Assembly: GCF_023074055.1 (NCBI RefSeq)
Contig: NZ_JADPKR010000108.1
Span: 248,001-312,000, forward strand
Direction: 5' to 3'
From: Bradyrhizobium sp. 141
GTDB taxonomy: Bacteria; Pseudomonadota; Alphaproteobacteria; Rhizobiales; Xanthobacteraceae
Length of the DNA: 64,000 bases
Part shown: positions 50,723 to 61,720 of the stretch, in pieces
Position numbering within the stretch: the first letter of the stretch is position 1
Layout of the letters: the number at the start of each line of letters is the position of its first letter
Notes under the pieces: generated by a model
Told to the model about the DNA's origin: nothing
Databases searched by the model: none
What the model saw: only the letters and a program-made list of their open reading frames with translations
Made by a program: the position numbers and the translations under genes

Positions 50723-51693
50723 GAAGACGGCTTCGGACGGCCGAGCAGCGAGGCCATCTCGTCTTCGAGATTTTCAAAGCTGGTCTTTTCCGCGGCCGGC
50801 TTCGGAGGCGGGGCCGGGGGCGCCGGCGGCTCGCTGCGAGCTGCCCGCGGGGGAGCGGCCGGCGGTTCCGGCGCGACGGGAGGCGCGACCGTTTCGCCGG
50901 CGGGGCGGCGCAGCGCGGCCTCGAGCCGCTGTGCCATTTCGGCGAGGTTCTGCTCGGCGCTCGACGGGCTCGCGGCGGGCGCCGGCGGCGGAACGGGCGG
51001 CGCCGGCGGCACGGGGGGCGGAGGCGGCGGTGCAGGGACGCGCTCGGCACGCACGGGCGGCATCTTCATCGGCTCGCTCTGGCGCGGCGGACGCGGCATC
51101 AGTGGCGGCTCGCCGCGCGGGGCGCGCGGCGGCAGCGGCTCGGGCCGCGGTTCGCGCTCGGGACGGGGCGCGATCGGTTCGGGCGGAAAGCCGCCCATTG
51201 GCGGTTCGCTGCGACGCTCGGCCAGCGCGGGAGCGGGCCGGCGCACCTCGTCGGCGAAGGACGGGCGCGCGGGCCGCGGCGGCGGCTCGGGCATTTGCGG
51301 CTCGGGATGATCGAGCAGTTCCGGCCGCGGCGCTTCGTCGGCCCAGCCGCCGGCATCTGGCATGGGGGCAAGGCGCGGCGACTCGGCGGCGTTGGGACGC
51401 TGGGGAAGCTGGTCGCGGCCATGCGCGGCGCGAACGATGTTGGGCTCGACGACGATGTCGGTGGGGCCGCCGATCATCAGCAGATGCTCGACATTGTCAC
51501 GCCGGACCAGCACCAGCCGGCGCCGGCCGTCGACCGCGGCGGCATCGATCACGGCGAGCCGGGGCATCCTGCCGCGCTGGGTGTTGGCGCCGAGCCGGCT
51601 GCTGGCGAATCGGCGAACCAGCCAAGCAGCGACACCGATCAACGCCAGAACGACGATGAACGCGACGATGAAGGTGATAGGGCTGCCTTGCAT
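50719..51693 (-). CDS. fliO: Flagellar biosynthesis protein FliO with long Pro-rich tail
   Basis: A 324-residue protein. An N-terminal transmembrane helix (SPITFIVAFIVVLALIGVAA) is followed by the FliO domain ('MPRLAVIDAAAVDGRRRLVL', 'VRRDNVEHLLMIGGPTDIVV'). After that come about 200 residues of proline/arginine-rich low-complexity sequence. Typical FliO is about 100-150 residues, so the tail is the oddity. It ends with a short conserved-looking helix (FENLEDEMASLLGRPKPSS). FliO stabilises assembly of the FliP ring. The ATG has GGGGA six bases upstream. Confidence 0.85.
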   Translation of the reverse strand: MQGSPITFIVAFIVVLALIGVAAWLVRRFASSRLGANTQRGRMPRLAVIDAAAVDGRRRLVLVRRDNVEHLLMIGGPTDIVVEPNIVRAAHGRDQLPQRPNAAESPRLAPMPDAGGWADEAPRPELLDHPEPQMPEPPPRPARPSFADEVRRPAPALAERRSEPPMGGFPPEPIAPRPEREPRPEPLPPRAPRGEPPLMPRPPRQSEPMKMPPVRAERVPAPPPPPPVPPAPPVPPPAPAASPSSAEQNLAEMAQRLEAALRRPAGETVAPPVAPEPPAAPPRAARSEPPAPPAPPPKPAAEKTSFENLEDEMASLLGRPKPSS

Positions 51694-52045
51694 ACTTGTC
51701 CCCGACAAATGGCGCTTTTCTCGTGCCCGTGGTCAGATGTGCCAACCACCGGCCTACGATGCCCCAAACTGCGATTTCTTAACGTCCCACGGCAAGTTTT
51801 GCCGTCCCCAACTCTTAATAACCTATGAATCGCTCGATCCAAAACGACTTCTTGGGCTGTGCACGCGCCGCCAAATGGTTGGGTTAATGCCACTTTTGGA
51901 GGCGTAGAATCACGGGGCGGAAAATCGTGTCCCAAGCGGGGACAGGTGTCGGGAACGTCCTTAACCAGCTGTTAACCATACACGCGGCAAATTCTGCCTA
52001 GCTTCGGACTTTAGAGGTCCGCAAGAGGCGGAAGGAGCCGCGACG
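51694..52045. other. 352-base divergent control region fliO / flgB
   Basis: It contains an exact CtrA-type box for flgB (51961-51975) and a one-mismatch site, TTAAtaacctaTGAA (51815-51829), 122 bases upstream of fliO. The rest shows no gene or terminator. Confidence 0.55.
51961..51975 (+). promoter_or_regulatory. CtrA-type box upstream of flgB operon
   Basis: TTAAccagctgTTAA is an exact site, followed by CCATA, 70 bases before the flgB start. Class II flagellar operons with flgBC-fliE are direct CtrA targets in Caulobacter. Confidence 0.7.
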
Positions 52046-52450
52046 ATGTCCATCAACGACCTCCCGGTGCTGTCGGCGCTTCGCACCAAGATGCAGTGGC
52101 ACCAGGAACGCCAGCGCGTCCTGTCCGAGAACGTCTCCAATTCCGACACGCCCAAATTCCGGCCGCGCGACCTGGTCGAGCCGAAACTCGACAAGGCCGG
52201 GGTCGTCACGGGCTCGATGGGGCCCCTGGCGCTCGCCCGCACCAGCGGTTCTCACATGACGCCATCGGGCGCGGCATCCGGATTCGACCAGAACAAGAAT
52301 GCGGGCTTCGAGACCCGCCCCGCGGGCAATGCCGTCAATCTCGAAGAGGAGATGATGAAGGCCGCCAGCAACCAGATGGACTACGCGGCGGCGACCTCGC
52401 TCTATTCGAAGAGCCTGCATCTGCTCAAGACCGCGATCGGCAAGGCTTAG
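52046..52450 (+). CDS. flgB: Flagellar proximal rod protein FlgB
   Basis: A 134-residue protein with 'MQWHQERQRVLSENVSNSDT' followed by 'PKFRPRDL' (rod signature) and 'LEEEMMKAASNQMDYAAATS' at the C-terminal end. AAGGAG lies eight bases before the ATG. It is the first gene of flgB-flgC-fliE-fliQ-fliR-flhB. Confidence 0.95.
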   Translation: MSINDLPVLSALRTKMQWHQERQRVLSENVSNSDTPKFRPRDLVEPKLDKAGVVTGSMGPLALARTSGSHMTPSGAASGFDQNKNAGFETRPAGNAVNLEEEMMKAASNQMDYAAATSLYSKSLHLLKTAIGKA

Positions 52451-52489
52451 GCCATGATCCGGAAACAGAACAGCTAGAGGAGGCGCATC

Positions 52490-52915
52490 ATGGCCAATGA
52501 CAGCAGCGACTTTGCCCGCTCGATGGCGATCGCGACCTCCGGTCTGCGGGCGCAAGCCGGCCGCATGCGGGTGATCTCGGAAAACATCGCGAACGCGGAT
52601 TCGACCGCGCAGACCTCAGGCGGCGATCCCTACCGCCGCAAGGTTCCGACCTTCTCCTCCGCGCTCGACCGAACGCTCGACGCGCAGGTCGTCACGCTCG
52701 GCAAGATCAAGCCCGACCAGTCCAACTTCCGCGTCAAATACGAGCCGAGCAATCCGGTCGCGGATGCCAGCGGCAACGTCAAATATCCCAACGTGAACTC
52801 GGTGGTCGAGATGACCGACATGCGCGACGCGCAGCGGTCCTACGAGGCCAATCTCAACATCATCAGTGCGACGCGCCGGATGATCCAGCGCACGCTCGAC
52901 ATCCTCAAGAGCTGA
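52490..52915 (+). CDS. flgC: Flagellar proximal rod protein FlgC
   Basis: A 141-residue protein with 'SMAIATSGLRAQAGRMRVIS' and 'ENIANADSTAQTSGGDPYRR' at the N-terminus, and 'VVEMTDMRDAQRSYEANLNI' at the C-terminus. All are typical of FlgC. AGAGGAGG precedes the ATG. The 39-base gap to flgB holds a partial copy of the CATGATCCGGAAA palindrome. Confidence 0.96.
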   Translation: MANDSSDFARSMAIATSGLRAQAGRMRVISENIANADSTAQTSGGDPYRRKVPTFSSALDRTLDAQVVTLGKIKPDQSNFRVKYEPSNPVADASGNVKYPNVNSVVEMTDMRDAQRSYEANLNIISATRRMIQRTLDILKS

Positions 52916-52931
52916 ACAGGACAATTGAGCC

Positions 52932-53246
52932 ATGGCATCACCGACAATCGCCGCCAATGCTTATGCCAACCTTGCCCGGGTGCTGGAGAACAGCGGTGCC
53001 GGTGCCGGCAAAGGCACCGAGGCCAGCGGGCAATCCTTTGCCTCGCTGCTGAAGGACGCCGTCGGCAGCGTCATGGAGTCCGGCCGCAAGTCGGATGCGC
53101 AGACGGTCGCGATGGCCGCCGGCAAGGCCAACGTGATGGACGTGGTGACGGCGGTCGCCGACACCGACGTCGCGGTGTCCACGCTGGTGTCGGTCCGCGA
53201 CCGTGTGATCGCGGCCTATGAAGACATCATGAAGATGCCGATCTGA
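52932..53246 (+). CDS. fliE: Flagellar hook-basal body protein FliE
   Basis: A 104-residue adaptor between the MS ring and rod. 'GQSFASLLKDAVGSVMESGR' and the C-terminal 'VSTLVSVRDRVIAAYEDIMK' with 'MPI' are diagnostic of FliE. It lies 16 bases after flgC. The 167-base gap to fliQ contains a dispersed palindromic repeat. Confidence 0.94.
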   Translation: MASPTIAANAYANLARVLENSGAGAGKGTEASGQSFASLLKDAVGSVMESGRKSDAQTVAMAAGKANVMDVVTAVADTDVAVSTLVSVRDRVIAAYEDIMKMPI

Positions 53247-53270
53247 ATTTGGATGGCGCTCGCCCCAATC

Positions 53271-53348
53271 GTCATTGCGAGCGCAGCGAAGCAATCCAGA
53301 ATCTTTCCGCGGCGGCAGTCTGGATTGCTTCGCTGCGCTCGCAATGAC
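53271..53348. repeat. REP-like palindrome inside the flagellar operon
   Basis: GTCATTGCGAGCGCAGCGAA and its continuation GCAATCCAGA pair with TCTGGATTGCTTCGCTGCGC and TCGCAATGAC, giving a near-perfect long hairpin. The same element type recurs at 58322-58406, 60484-60562 and 63229-63344. Confidence 0.9.
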
Positions 53349-53413
53349 GAGGGGATAGGTCTTCGCATCGCTCGGAATAGCGGTGGGGAGGTGGATAACA
53401 AAGGAAGTTTGAA

Positions 53414-53677
53414 ATGACCGGCCCCGAAACCCTCGACGTTGCGCGCGATGCGATCTGGACCATCGTGATCGTGTCCTCACCCCTGATGGTGGTCGGTCTG
53501 GTGGTCGGCGTCATCGTGTCGCTGTTCCAGGCGCTGACGCAGATTCAGGAACAGACGCTGATCTACGTGCCGAAGATCCTGGCCATCTTTGCCACGATGC
53601 TGCTGGCGCTGCCGTTCATGGCCGACGCCCTCCACGCCCACATGCTGCGGATCTCGTCGCGAATCATCGGCGGCTGA
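53414..53677 (+). CDS. fliQ: Flagellar export gate protein FliQ
   Basis: An 87-residue protein with two transmembrane helices (IWTIVIVSSPLMVVGLVVGV and the later LAIFATMLLALPFMADALHA) and the family motif 'VSLFQALTQIQEQTLIYVPK'. It forms the gate helix bundle with FliP and FliR. Confidence 0.96.
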   Translation: MTGPETLDVARDAIWTIVIVSSPLMVVGLVVGVIVSLFQALTQIQEQTLIYVPKILAIFATMLLALPFMADALHAHMLRISSRIIGG

Positions 53678-53694
53678 GGCAAGATGCGTCAATT

Positions 53695-54465
53695 ATGCGC
53701 ATCGACGTCTCGCTGCTGCCGGCGCTCGCCGCTTCCTTCATGCTCGCCTTCGCCCGGGTCGGCGCGATGGTGATGCTGCTGCCTGGGCTGGGCGAGACCA
53801 ATATTCCGACGCGGATCAAGCTGTCGATCGCGCTGCTGCTCACGCTGATCATCCTGCCGCTGCACCGCAACGCCTACCAGGTCGACATGGGCTCGCTCGC
53901 GCCGCTCCTGGTTCTGATGCTGCATGAGATCGCGATCGGCATCGTGCTGGGCGCGACCGCGCGCGTGACGCTGTCGGCGCTCCAGGTCGCGGGCTCGGTG
54001 ATCGCGCAGCAGATGGGGCTAGGTTTCGTCACCTCGGTCGATCCGACGCAGGGACAGCAGGGCGTGCTGGTCGGCAATTTCCTGACCATGCTGGGGGTGA
54101 CGCTGCTGTTTGCCACCGACAGCCATCACCTGGTGATCGCGGCGCTGAACGACAGCTATACGATCTTCTCGCCGGGCGAGACCGTGTCGAGCGGCGATGT
54201 CGCCTCGCTCGCGACGCGCGCCTTTGCCGCCGCGTTCCGCCTAGGCTTGCAGCTGTCGGGGCCGTTCCTGGTGTTCGGCCTGGTCTTCAACATCGGGCTC
54301 GGGGTGCTGGCGCGGCTGATGCCGCAGATGCAGGTCTATTTCGTCGGTGTGCCGCTCTCGATCTTCGCGGGCTTCCTGGTGCTCGCCGTGGTGCTCACGG
54401 CGATGATGGGCACGTATCTGGATTACTTCATCGGTGTCATGCACCAATTGATGCCGCTCAGGTAA
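53695..54465 (+). CDS. fliR: Flagellar export gate protein FliR
   Basis: A 256-residue membrane protein with about six hydrophobic helices. 'FARVGAMVMLLPGLGETNIP' with 'TRIKLSIALLLT', 'EIAIGIVLGATARVTLSALQ' and 'GSVIAQQMGLGFVTSVDPTQ' are FliR signatures. It lies 17 bases after fliQ and 10 before flhB. Confidence 0.96.
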   Translation: MRIDVSLLPALAASFMLAFARVGAMVMLLPGLGETNIPTRIKLSIALLLTLIILPLHRNAYQVDMGSLAPLLVLMLHEIAIGIVLGATARVTLSALQVAGSVIAQQMGLGFVTSVDPTQGQQGVLVGNFLTMLGVTLLFATDSHHLVIAALNDSYTIFSPGETVSSGDVASLATRAFAAAFRLGLQLSGPFLVFGLVFNIGLGVLARLMPQMQVYFVGVPLSIFAGFLVLAVVLTAMMGTYLDYFIGVMHQLMPLR

Positions 54466-54475
54466 CGATAGACCG

Positions 54476-55555
54476 ATGGCAGAAGACAACGATCCAGAGA
54501 GTCAAACAGAAGACCCGACGCAAAAGCGCCTGGACGATGCGCTCGAACGCGGCGACGTCGCCAAGAGCCAGGAGATCAACACCTGGTTCATGATGGCAGG
54601 CGGCACGCTCGTGGTCTCGACCTTCTCGGGCTCGGTGGGCAGCGGGCTGCTGACGCCGATGCGCAATTTGCTGGCCAATTCCTGGATGATCAAGACCGAC
54701 GGCAAGGCTCTGCTCGCGCTGATGCAGCAGATCGAATTCGCCTTGCTCGCAGCGATCGGCATGCCCTTGTTGATGCTGGTGCTGGCGGCGATTGCCGGCA
54801 ACATGCTGCAGCACCGCCTGGTCTGGTCGACCGAATCCCTGACACCGAAGTTCAGCAAGATCTCGCCCGGCGCCGGCTTCAAGCGCATCTTCGGCAAGCA
54901 GGCGGCGGCCAATTTTCTCAAGGGCATCGGCAAGCTGGTGCTGCTCGCCGTGGTCATGACCATGATCCTGTGGCCGGAGCGGCATCGCATGGAGGCGATG
55001 GTCAGGCTCGATCCGGCCGCCATGCTCGGCGCCAGCACCAGCATGACCATTCATCTGCTCGGGGCGGTGGTCGCGGCGCTCGCGGTCATCGCCATCGCCG
55101 ATTATTTCTTCCAGTACCGCAGCTGGTTCCAGCGCCAGAAGATGTCGCTGCAGGAGATCAAGGAAGAGTTCAAGCAGTCCGAAGGCGATCCGCACATCAA
55201 GGGCAAGCTCAGGCAGTTGCGCCAGCAGCGCTCCAAGAAGCGCATGATGGCAGCGGTTCCCAAGGCCTCGGTGATCATCACCAACCCGACCCACTATTCG
55301 GTGGCGCTGTCCTACGAGCGCGGCATGTCGGCTCCGATCTGCGTCGCCAAGGGCGTCGACAACCTCGCTTTCAAGATCCGGGAGATCGCGCGCGAGCACG
55401 ACATCCCGATCGTGGAGAACGTGCCGCTCGCCCGCGCGCTCTACGCCACCGTCGAGATCGACCAGGAAATCCCGACCGAGCACTATCATGCGGTCGCCGA
55501 AGTGATCGGCTACGTCATGCGGCTGAAGCAGGGATTCAGCGCGGGGCGGGGATAA
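54476..55555 (+). CDS. flhB: Flagellar export switch protein FlhB
   Basis: A 359-residue protein. The N-terminal 'SQTEDPTQKRLDDALERGDV' with 'AKSQEIN' and four hydrophobic segments come first. The cytoplasmic domain has 'ITNPTHYSVALSYERG'; autocleavage occurs between N270 and P271 of NPTH and switches export from hook to filament proteins. 'APICVAKGVDNLAFKIREIA' also fits. It is the last flagellar gene of the plus-strand operon, followed after 154 bases by cckA. Confidence 0.97.
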   Translation: MAEDNDPESQTEDPTQKRLDDALERGDVAKSQEINTWFMMAGGTLVVSTFSGSVGSGLLTPMRNLLANSWMIKTDGKALLALMQQIEFALLAAIGMPLLMLVLAAIAGNMLQHRLVWSTESLTPKFSKISPGAGFKRIFGKQAAANFLKGIGKLVLLAVVMTMILWPERHRMEAMVRLDPAAMLGASTSMTIHLLGAVVAALAVIAIADYFFQYRSWFQRQKMSLQEIKEEFKQSEGDPHIKGKLRQLRQQRSKKRMMAAVPKASVIITNPTHYSVALSYERGMSAPICVAKGVDNLAFKIREIAREHDIPIVENVPLARALYATVEIDQEIPTEHYHAVAEVIGYVMRLKQGFSAGRG

Positions 55556-55709
55556 AACACCCGAAAAGTATCGGAAATGGCCGTAATCTGGGAATCAGCG
55601 TACCTTTCGCCACTGCTGCCCTTGCACCTCAGGGTCCGATTCAGGCAGGGAGGACCCCACGCGCCCCGTGGCGCGTTGATTCTCTGCCGACAGGCCGCGC
55701 CAGCTTGAG

Positions 55710-58289
<2,580 letters not shown>

Positions 58290-58644
58290 GGTTGGAGGCG
58301 GCGCGCCGTTCCGCATTCTCCGTCATTGCGAGCGCAGCGAAGCAATCCAGGCTGCCTCCGTGGAAAGACCCTGGATTGCTTCGTCGCAAGGGCTCCTCGC
58401 AATGACGAGGTGAGAGAGCTGGGCCCGCAATGACGGGGAAAAAGCGGGATTCCTGTCCCAAACCTGCCGGTAACCGGCGACCACGGTTCCGCCCCGGATC
58501 CCGCCAAATCCGCGTCAAATATGGGCTTTTGCCACATCCCCGCGACTGAGGGCCGCAGCCACAGGTTCCGAAACCGGCTTCACTTTTCGGGAAGTCTGCC
58601 CATCTTAAGCGCATGTCCCCATGCCGGGGATTTGGGAAACGCAC
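58290..58644. other. 355-base interval with REP-like repeat
   Basis: The first third is the palindromic repeat at 58322-58406. The remainder has no gene; it is the leader of the Tim44-like gene, with a TCCCC/GGGGA dyad near 58615-58630. Confidence 0.5.
58322..58406. repeat. REP-like palindrome after cckA
   Basis: The arm GTCATTGCGAGCGCAGCGAA with GCAATCCAG pairs with CTGGATTGCTTCGTCGCAAG and the terminal GCAATGAC. It is the same family as the repeat between fliE and fliQ. Confidence 0.88.
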
Positions 58645-59616
58645 ATGAAGTTCTCGCTACGCTCCCGCAATCTCTTCAAGACGATCGCCGTCGTGCTGGC
58701 GCTTGCGCTGCCGACTGCGCTGGCGATCTCGTCCGCCGATGCGCGCGTCGGTGGCGGTTCCTCATCGGGTTCACGCGGCTCGCGCACCTATTCGGCCCCG
58801 CCGTCGACCACGACGGCGCCGGGATCGGCCTCGCAGTTTAACCGCACCTACACCCAGCCGGGTACAGGCATGAACTCGGCCGCAGCCGCGCCCGCGCGCG
58901 GCGGCCTGTTCGGCCGGGCTGGCGGCTTCATGGGCGGCCTTGCGGCCGGCTTCCTTGGCGCCGGCCTGCTCGGCATGCTGTTCGGCGGCGGCCTGTTTGG
59001 CGGCCTCGGCGGTCTGTCCTCGATCCTGGGCCTGATCATCCAGATCGTGCTCGTGGTGCTGGTGGTGCGGCTGGCGATGTCCTGGTGGCAGCGCCGTCAC
59101 ACGCCGCAGGCGGCTTATGCCAATGCCGATGCAGGCGCAGCTCCCGGACCGCAGCCGAATCAGCGCAGCGGCCTCGGCGGCTTCGGCTTCGGCGCCAATG
59201 CCAATAACGCGCCGCTCGAGATCAAGCCGAACGATTACGAATCGTTCGAGCGCCTGCTCGGCGAGATCCAGGCCGCTTGGTCGAACGAGGACGTGGCCAA
59301 GCTGCACACGCTCGCGACGCCGGAGATGGTCTCCTATTTCGAGCAGGACCTCGCCCAGAACCGCGCGCGCAACGTCGTCAACAAGGTGACCGACGTCAAG
59401 CTTCTGCAGGGCGACCTCGCCGAAGCCTGGCGCGAAGGCGAGACCGACTACGCCACGGTGGCGCTGCGCTTTGCGCTCACCGACAAGACGCTGGACCGCA
59501 ACAGCGGCACGGTCGTCGCCGGCAGCGAACAGCCGGGCGAAGTCACCGAGGTCTGGACGTTTGCCCGGCGGCCCGGCAGCGGCTGGGAATTGTCGGCGAT
59601 CCAGCAGACCAACTGA
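58645..59616 (+). CDS. Tim44-like domain membrane protein
   Basis: A 323-residue protein. A signal or anchor (TIAVVLALALPTALAISSAD) is followed by a low-complexity Gly/Ser/Pro region. A Gly-rich membrane segment (MGGLAAGFLGAGLLGMLFGG) and a helix (LIIQIVLVVLVVRLAMSWW) come next. The C-terminal Tim44/MBA1-like domain has 'DYESFERLLGEIQAAWSNED', 'LHTLATPEMVSYFEQDLAQN' and 'VTEVWTFARR'. The bacterial role is unclear. It starts at the ATG after GGGAAACGCAC, not the ATG eight codons earlier. A terminator follows. Confidence 0.87.
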   Translation: MKFSLRSRNLFKTIAVVLALALPTALAISSADARVGGGSSSGSRGSRTYSAPPSTTTAPGSASQFNRTYTQPGTGMNSAAAAPARGGLFGRAGGFMGGLAAGFLGAGLLGMLFGGGLFGGLGGLSSILGLIIQIVLVVLVVRLAMSWWQRRHTPQAAYANADAGAAPGPQPNQRSGLGGFGFGANANNAPLEIKPNDYESFERLLGEIQAAWSNEDVAKLHTLATPEMVSYFEQDLAQNRARNVVNKVTDVKLLQGDLAEAWREGETDYATVALRFALTDKTLDRNSGTVVAGSEQPGEVTEVWTFARRPGSGWELSAIQQTN

Positions 59617-59639
59617 TCGCTCGCGGAATGAGAAACCAA

Positions 59640-59673
59640 GGCGTCGTGCTTCCGCACGGCGCCTTTTTCTTTT
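59640..59673 (+). terminator. Terminator of Tim44-like gene
   Basis: GGCGTCGTGC-TTCC-GCACGGCGCC is a 10-pair stem with one G-T, followed by TTTTTCTTTT. Confidence 0.9.
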
Positions 59674-59760
59674 CGGCGTCTGGTATCGCCGCATCGGAAT
59701 AAGCAGGCGCGCGACGGGTTGAAATCAGGCGGCCAACGACAAGCACAATGGGAGGACAAC

Positions 59761-60456
59761 GTGATCCGCATCGAGAGAACCGTGACGATTTCAGGCCTCG
59801 CGCTCGCCAAGGCTGTATTTGTAATGGCCTTGCTGGCGGCGCCATCGGCGCAAGCGCAGTCGGCCGACATGACGTTCTTCGTGACCTCCAGCGGCCCGGG
59901 CAAGGGCGCCGATCTCGGCGGGCTCGAGGGAGCCGACGCGCAATGCCAGAAGCTCGCCCAGGCCGGCGGCGCCGGCACCAAGACCTGGCGCGCCTATCTC
60001 TCGACGCAGGCCGCCGACGGCAAACCGGCCGTCAATGCCAAGGACCGCATCGGCAAGGGACCGTGGCAGAACGCCAAGGGCTCGGTGATCGCCAAGGATG
60101 TTGCCGAACTGCACGGCGCGGCCAACAACCTCACCAAGCAGACGGCGCTCAGTGAGAAAGGGGAGGTCATCAACGGCGCCGGCGATACGCCGAACCGGCA
60201 CGACATCCTGACGGGAACGCAACCCGACGGCACCGCGTTCGCCGCCGGTGACGACAAGACCTGCAAGAACTGGACGTCGAGCACGCAAGGCGTCGCGGTA
60301 GTCGGCCATGCCGATCGGCGAGGTCTGCGCGACGACGAACCGTCGAAGTCCTGGAATAGCTCGCACCCCTCGCGCGGTCCCGAGGGCGGCTGCTCGCAGG
60401 CCGATCTGAAGAGCACCGGCGGCGACGGCTTGCTGTATTGTTTTGCAGCGAATTGA
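59761..60456 (+). CDS. Secreted lectin-like protein
   Basis: A 231-residue protein. A signal peptide (LALAKAVFVMALLAAPSAQA) is followed by 'MTFFVTSSGPGKGADLGGLE', 'GADAQCQKLAQAGGAGTKTW' with 'RAYLSTQA', and the C-terminal 'GGDGLLYCFAAN'. This is the pattern of C-type-lectin-fold proteins annotated as lectins in Bradyrhizobium; no sugar specificity can be read. Several cysteines suggest disulfides. I chose the GTG start with GGGAGG five bases upstream, rather than the ATG 14 codons earlier. Confidence 0.75.
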   Translation: MIRIERTVTISGLALAKAVFVMALLAAPSAQAQSADMTFFVTSSGPGKGADLGGLEGADAQCQKLAQAGGAGTKTWRAYLSTQAADGKPAVNAKDRIGKGPWQNAKGSVIAKDVAELHGAANNLTKQTALSEKGEVINGAGDTPNRHDILTGTQPDGTAFAAGDDKTCKNWTSSTQGVAVVGHADRRGLRDDEPSKSWNSSHPSRGPEGGCSQADLKSTGGDGLLYCFAAN

Positions 60457-60483
60457 GTTAAGGGCGCGAAGCTCTCTCGATAC

Positions 60484-60562
60484 GTCATTGCGAGCGTAGC
60501 GAAGCAATCCAGACTGCCTCCGCGGAGACACTCTGGATTGCTTCGCTTGCGCTCGCAATGAC
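60484..60562. repeat. REP-like palindrome after lectin-like gene
   Basis: GTCATTGCGAGCGTAGCGAA with GCAATCCAGA pairs with TCTGGATTGCTTCGCTTGCG and CTCGCAATGAC. It is another member of the fliE/fliQ repeat family. Confidence 0.9.
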
Positions 60563-60652
60563 GTGTGGGGCCGATGTTCCGTGCCACGACGACGGAACTT
60601 GCGGCTCTATGCTACATTGGTCCGATCGTCCCCACGCTGACGGACCTCTCTC

Positions 60653-61357
60653 ATGAAATACGAGCTCTACTACTGGCCCGAGATCCAGGGCCGCGGCGAA
60701 TATGTGCGGCTGGCGCTGGAGGAGGCGGGCGCCGCTTATGCGGACATCGCGCGCGGAGCGCGCGGGACGGCTGCGATGATGAAGATGATGGATGCGAAGG
60801 GCACGCCGCCCTTTGCGCCGCCGTTCCTGAAAGCGGGCAAGCTCGTCATCGGCCAGACCGCCAATATCCTGCTCTATCTCGGCGCCCGTCATGGGCTTGC
60901 GCCCAAGACGGAAGCCGGCCGGCTCTGGTTGCACCAGCTTCAGCTCACCATCACCGACCTCGTGGTCGAGATCCACGACACGCATCATCCGCTCGGGCCC
61001 TCGCTCTATTACGAGGACCAGAAGCCGCCGGCGAAGAAGCGCACCGCCGATTTCTGGAGCGAGCGCGTGCCGAAATATCTCGGCTATTTCGAGCAGCTTC
61101 TCAACGAGAATGGCGGCGCCTATGTCACCGGCCGCAGGCTGACCTATGTCGATCTGTCGTTGTTCCAGATCGTCGCGGGGCTGCGCTATGCCTTCCCCAA
61201 GCGCATGACGGCGTTCGAGACAGACATTCCGGGCCTCGTCGGTGTGCACGATCGGGTCGCTGCGCGGCCGAACATCAAGGCCTATCTGGAAAGCCGGCGC
61301 CGCATTCCCTTCAACGAGCAGGGCATTTTCCGCCGCTATCGCGAGTTGGATGGCTAG
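60653..61357 (+). CDS. Glutathione S-transferase family protein
   Basis: A 234-residue protein. The thioredoxin-like N-terminal domain has 'YELYYWPEIQGRGEYVRLAL' and 'PPFLKAGKLVIGQTANILLY' (the latter includes the glutathione-binding 'GQTANI'). The helical C-terminal domain has 'YVTGRRLTYVDLSLFQIVAG'. The tyrosines near the N-terminus could be catalytic. Class and substrate are unknown. The stop codon lies inside a palindromic repeat. Confidence 0.9.
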   Translation: MKYELYYWPEIQGRGEYVRLALEEAGAAYADIARGARGTAAMMKMMDAKGTPPFAPPFLKAGKLVIGQTANILLYLGARHGLAPKTEAGRLWLHQLQLTITDLVVEIHDTHHPLGPSLYYEDQKPPAKKRTADFWSERVPKYLGYFEQLLNENGGAYVTGRRLTYVDLSLFQIVAGLRYAFPKRMTAFETDIPGLVGVHDRVAARPNIKAYLESRRRIPFNEQGIFRRYRELDG

Positions 61358-61422
61358 AGCGTTTTCGAGCGAAGTGGATACCGGTTCGCGTCAAGAAAAC
61401 GCGTCAAGACAAGAAACTCTAG
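61354..61422. repeat. Palindromic repeat (CTAGAGCGTTTTCG type) overlapping GST stop
   Basis: CTAGAG at the left and CTCTAG at the right bound 'TGGATACCGGTTCGCGT' and 'GAAAACGCG'. This is a common Rhizobiales dispersed palindrome. It includes the TAG stop codon of the GST gene. Confidence 0.75.
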
Positions 61423-61720
61423 CCGGTCCGGAGGGAGGCTGGCGGCAGCCCCCGTTCCGGACCGGCCGCGTCGGGCGCGATCAATCGCCCGAACGCGTCG
61501 TGGCCGGCGCGCACCTGTGAACGCTGCGGCCGAGAGCGGTCGTCTGAATCATCGTGGACGGGAGAGAGGTCATGCTCGTCGCGGCAGGGGGGCTTGCAGA
61601 ACATCTCGCGTCTCGCGTTGTGGGTGCGGGTTCCTCTAGCGAGGTTTGCTTGCTGCGACGTCAGTCGATCGGAGGAGAGGAAGCGATTTTCTGTGCGGCG
61701 CACGGGAGAGTGGGGCGCCC
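61358..61720. other. 363-base gap with repeat and hairpin
   Basis: After the palindrome there is a strong hairpin, CCGGTCCGGA...TCCGGACCGG (61423-61465), with an inner GGCTG/CAGCC stem and no T-run. The remaining 250 bases show no gene. Confidence 0.55.
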
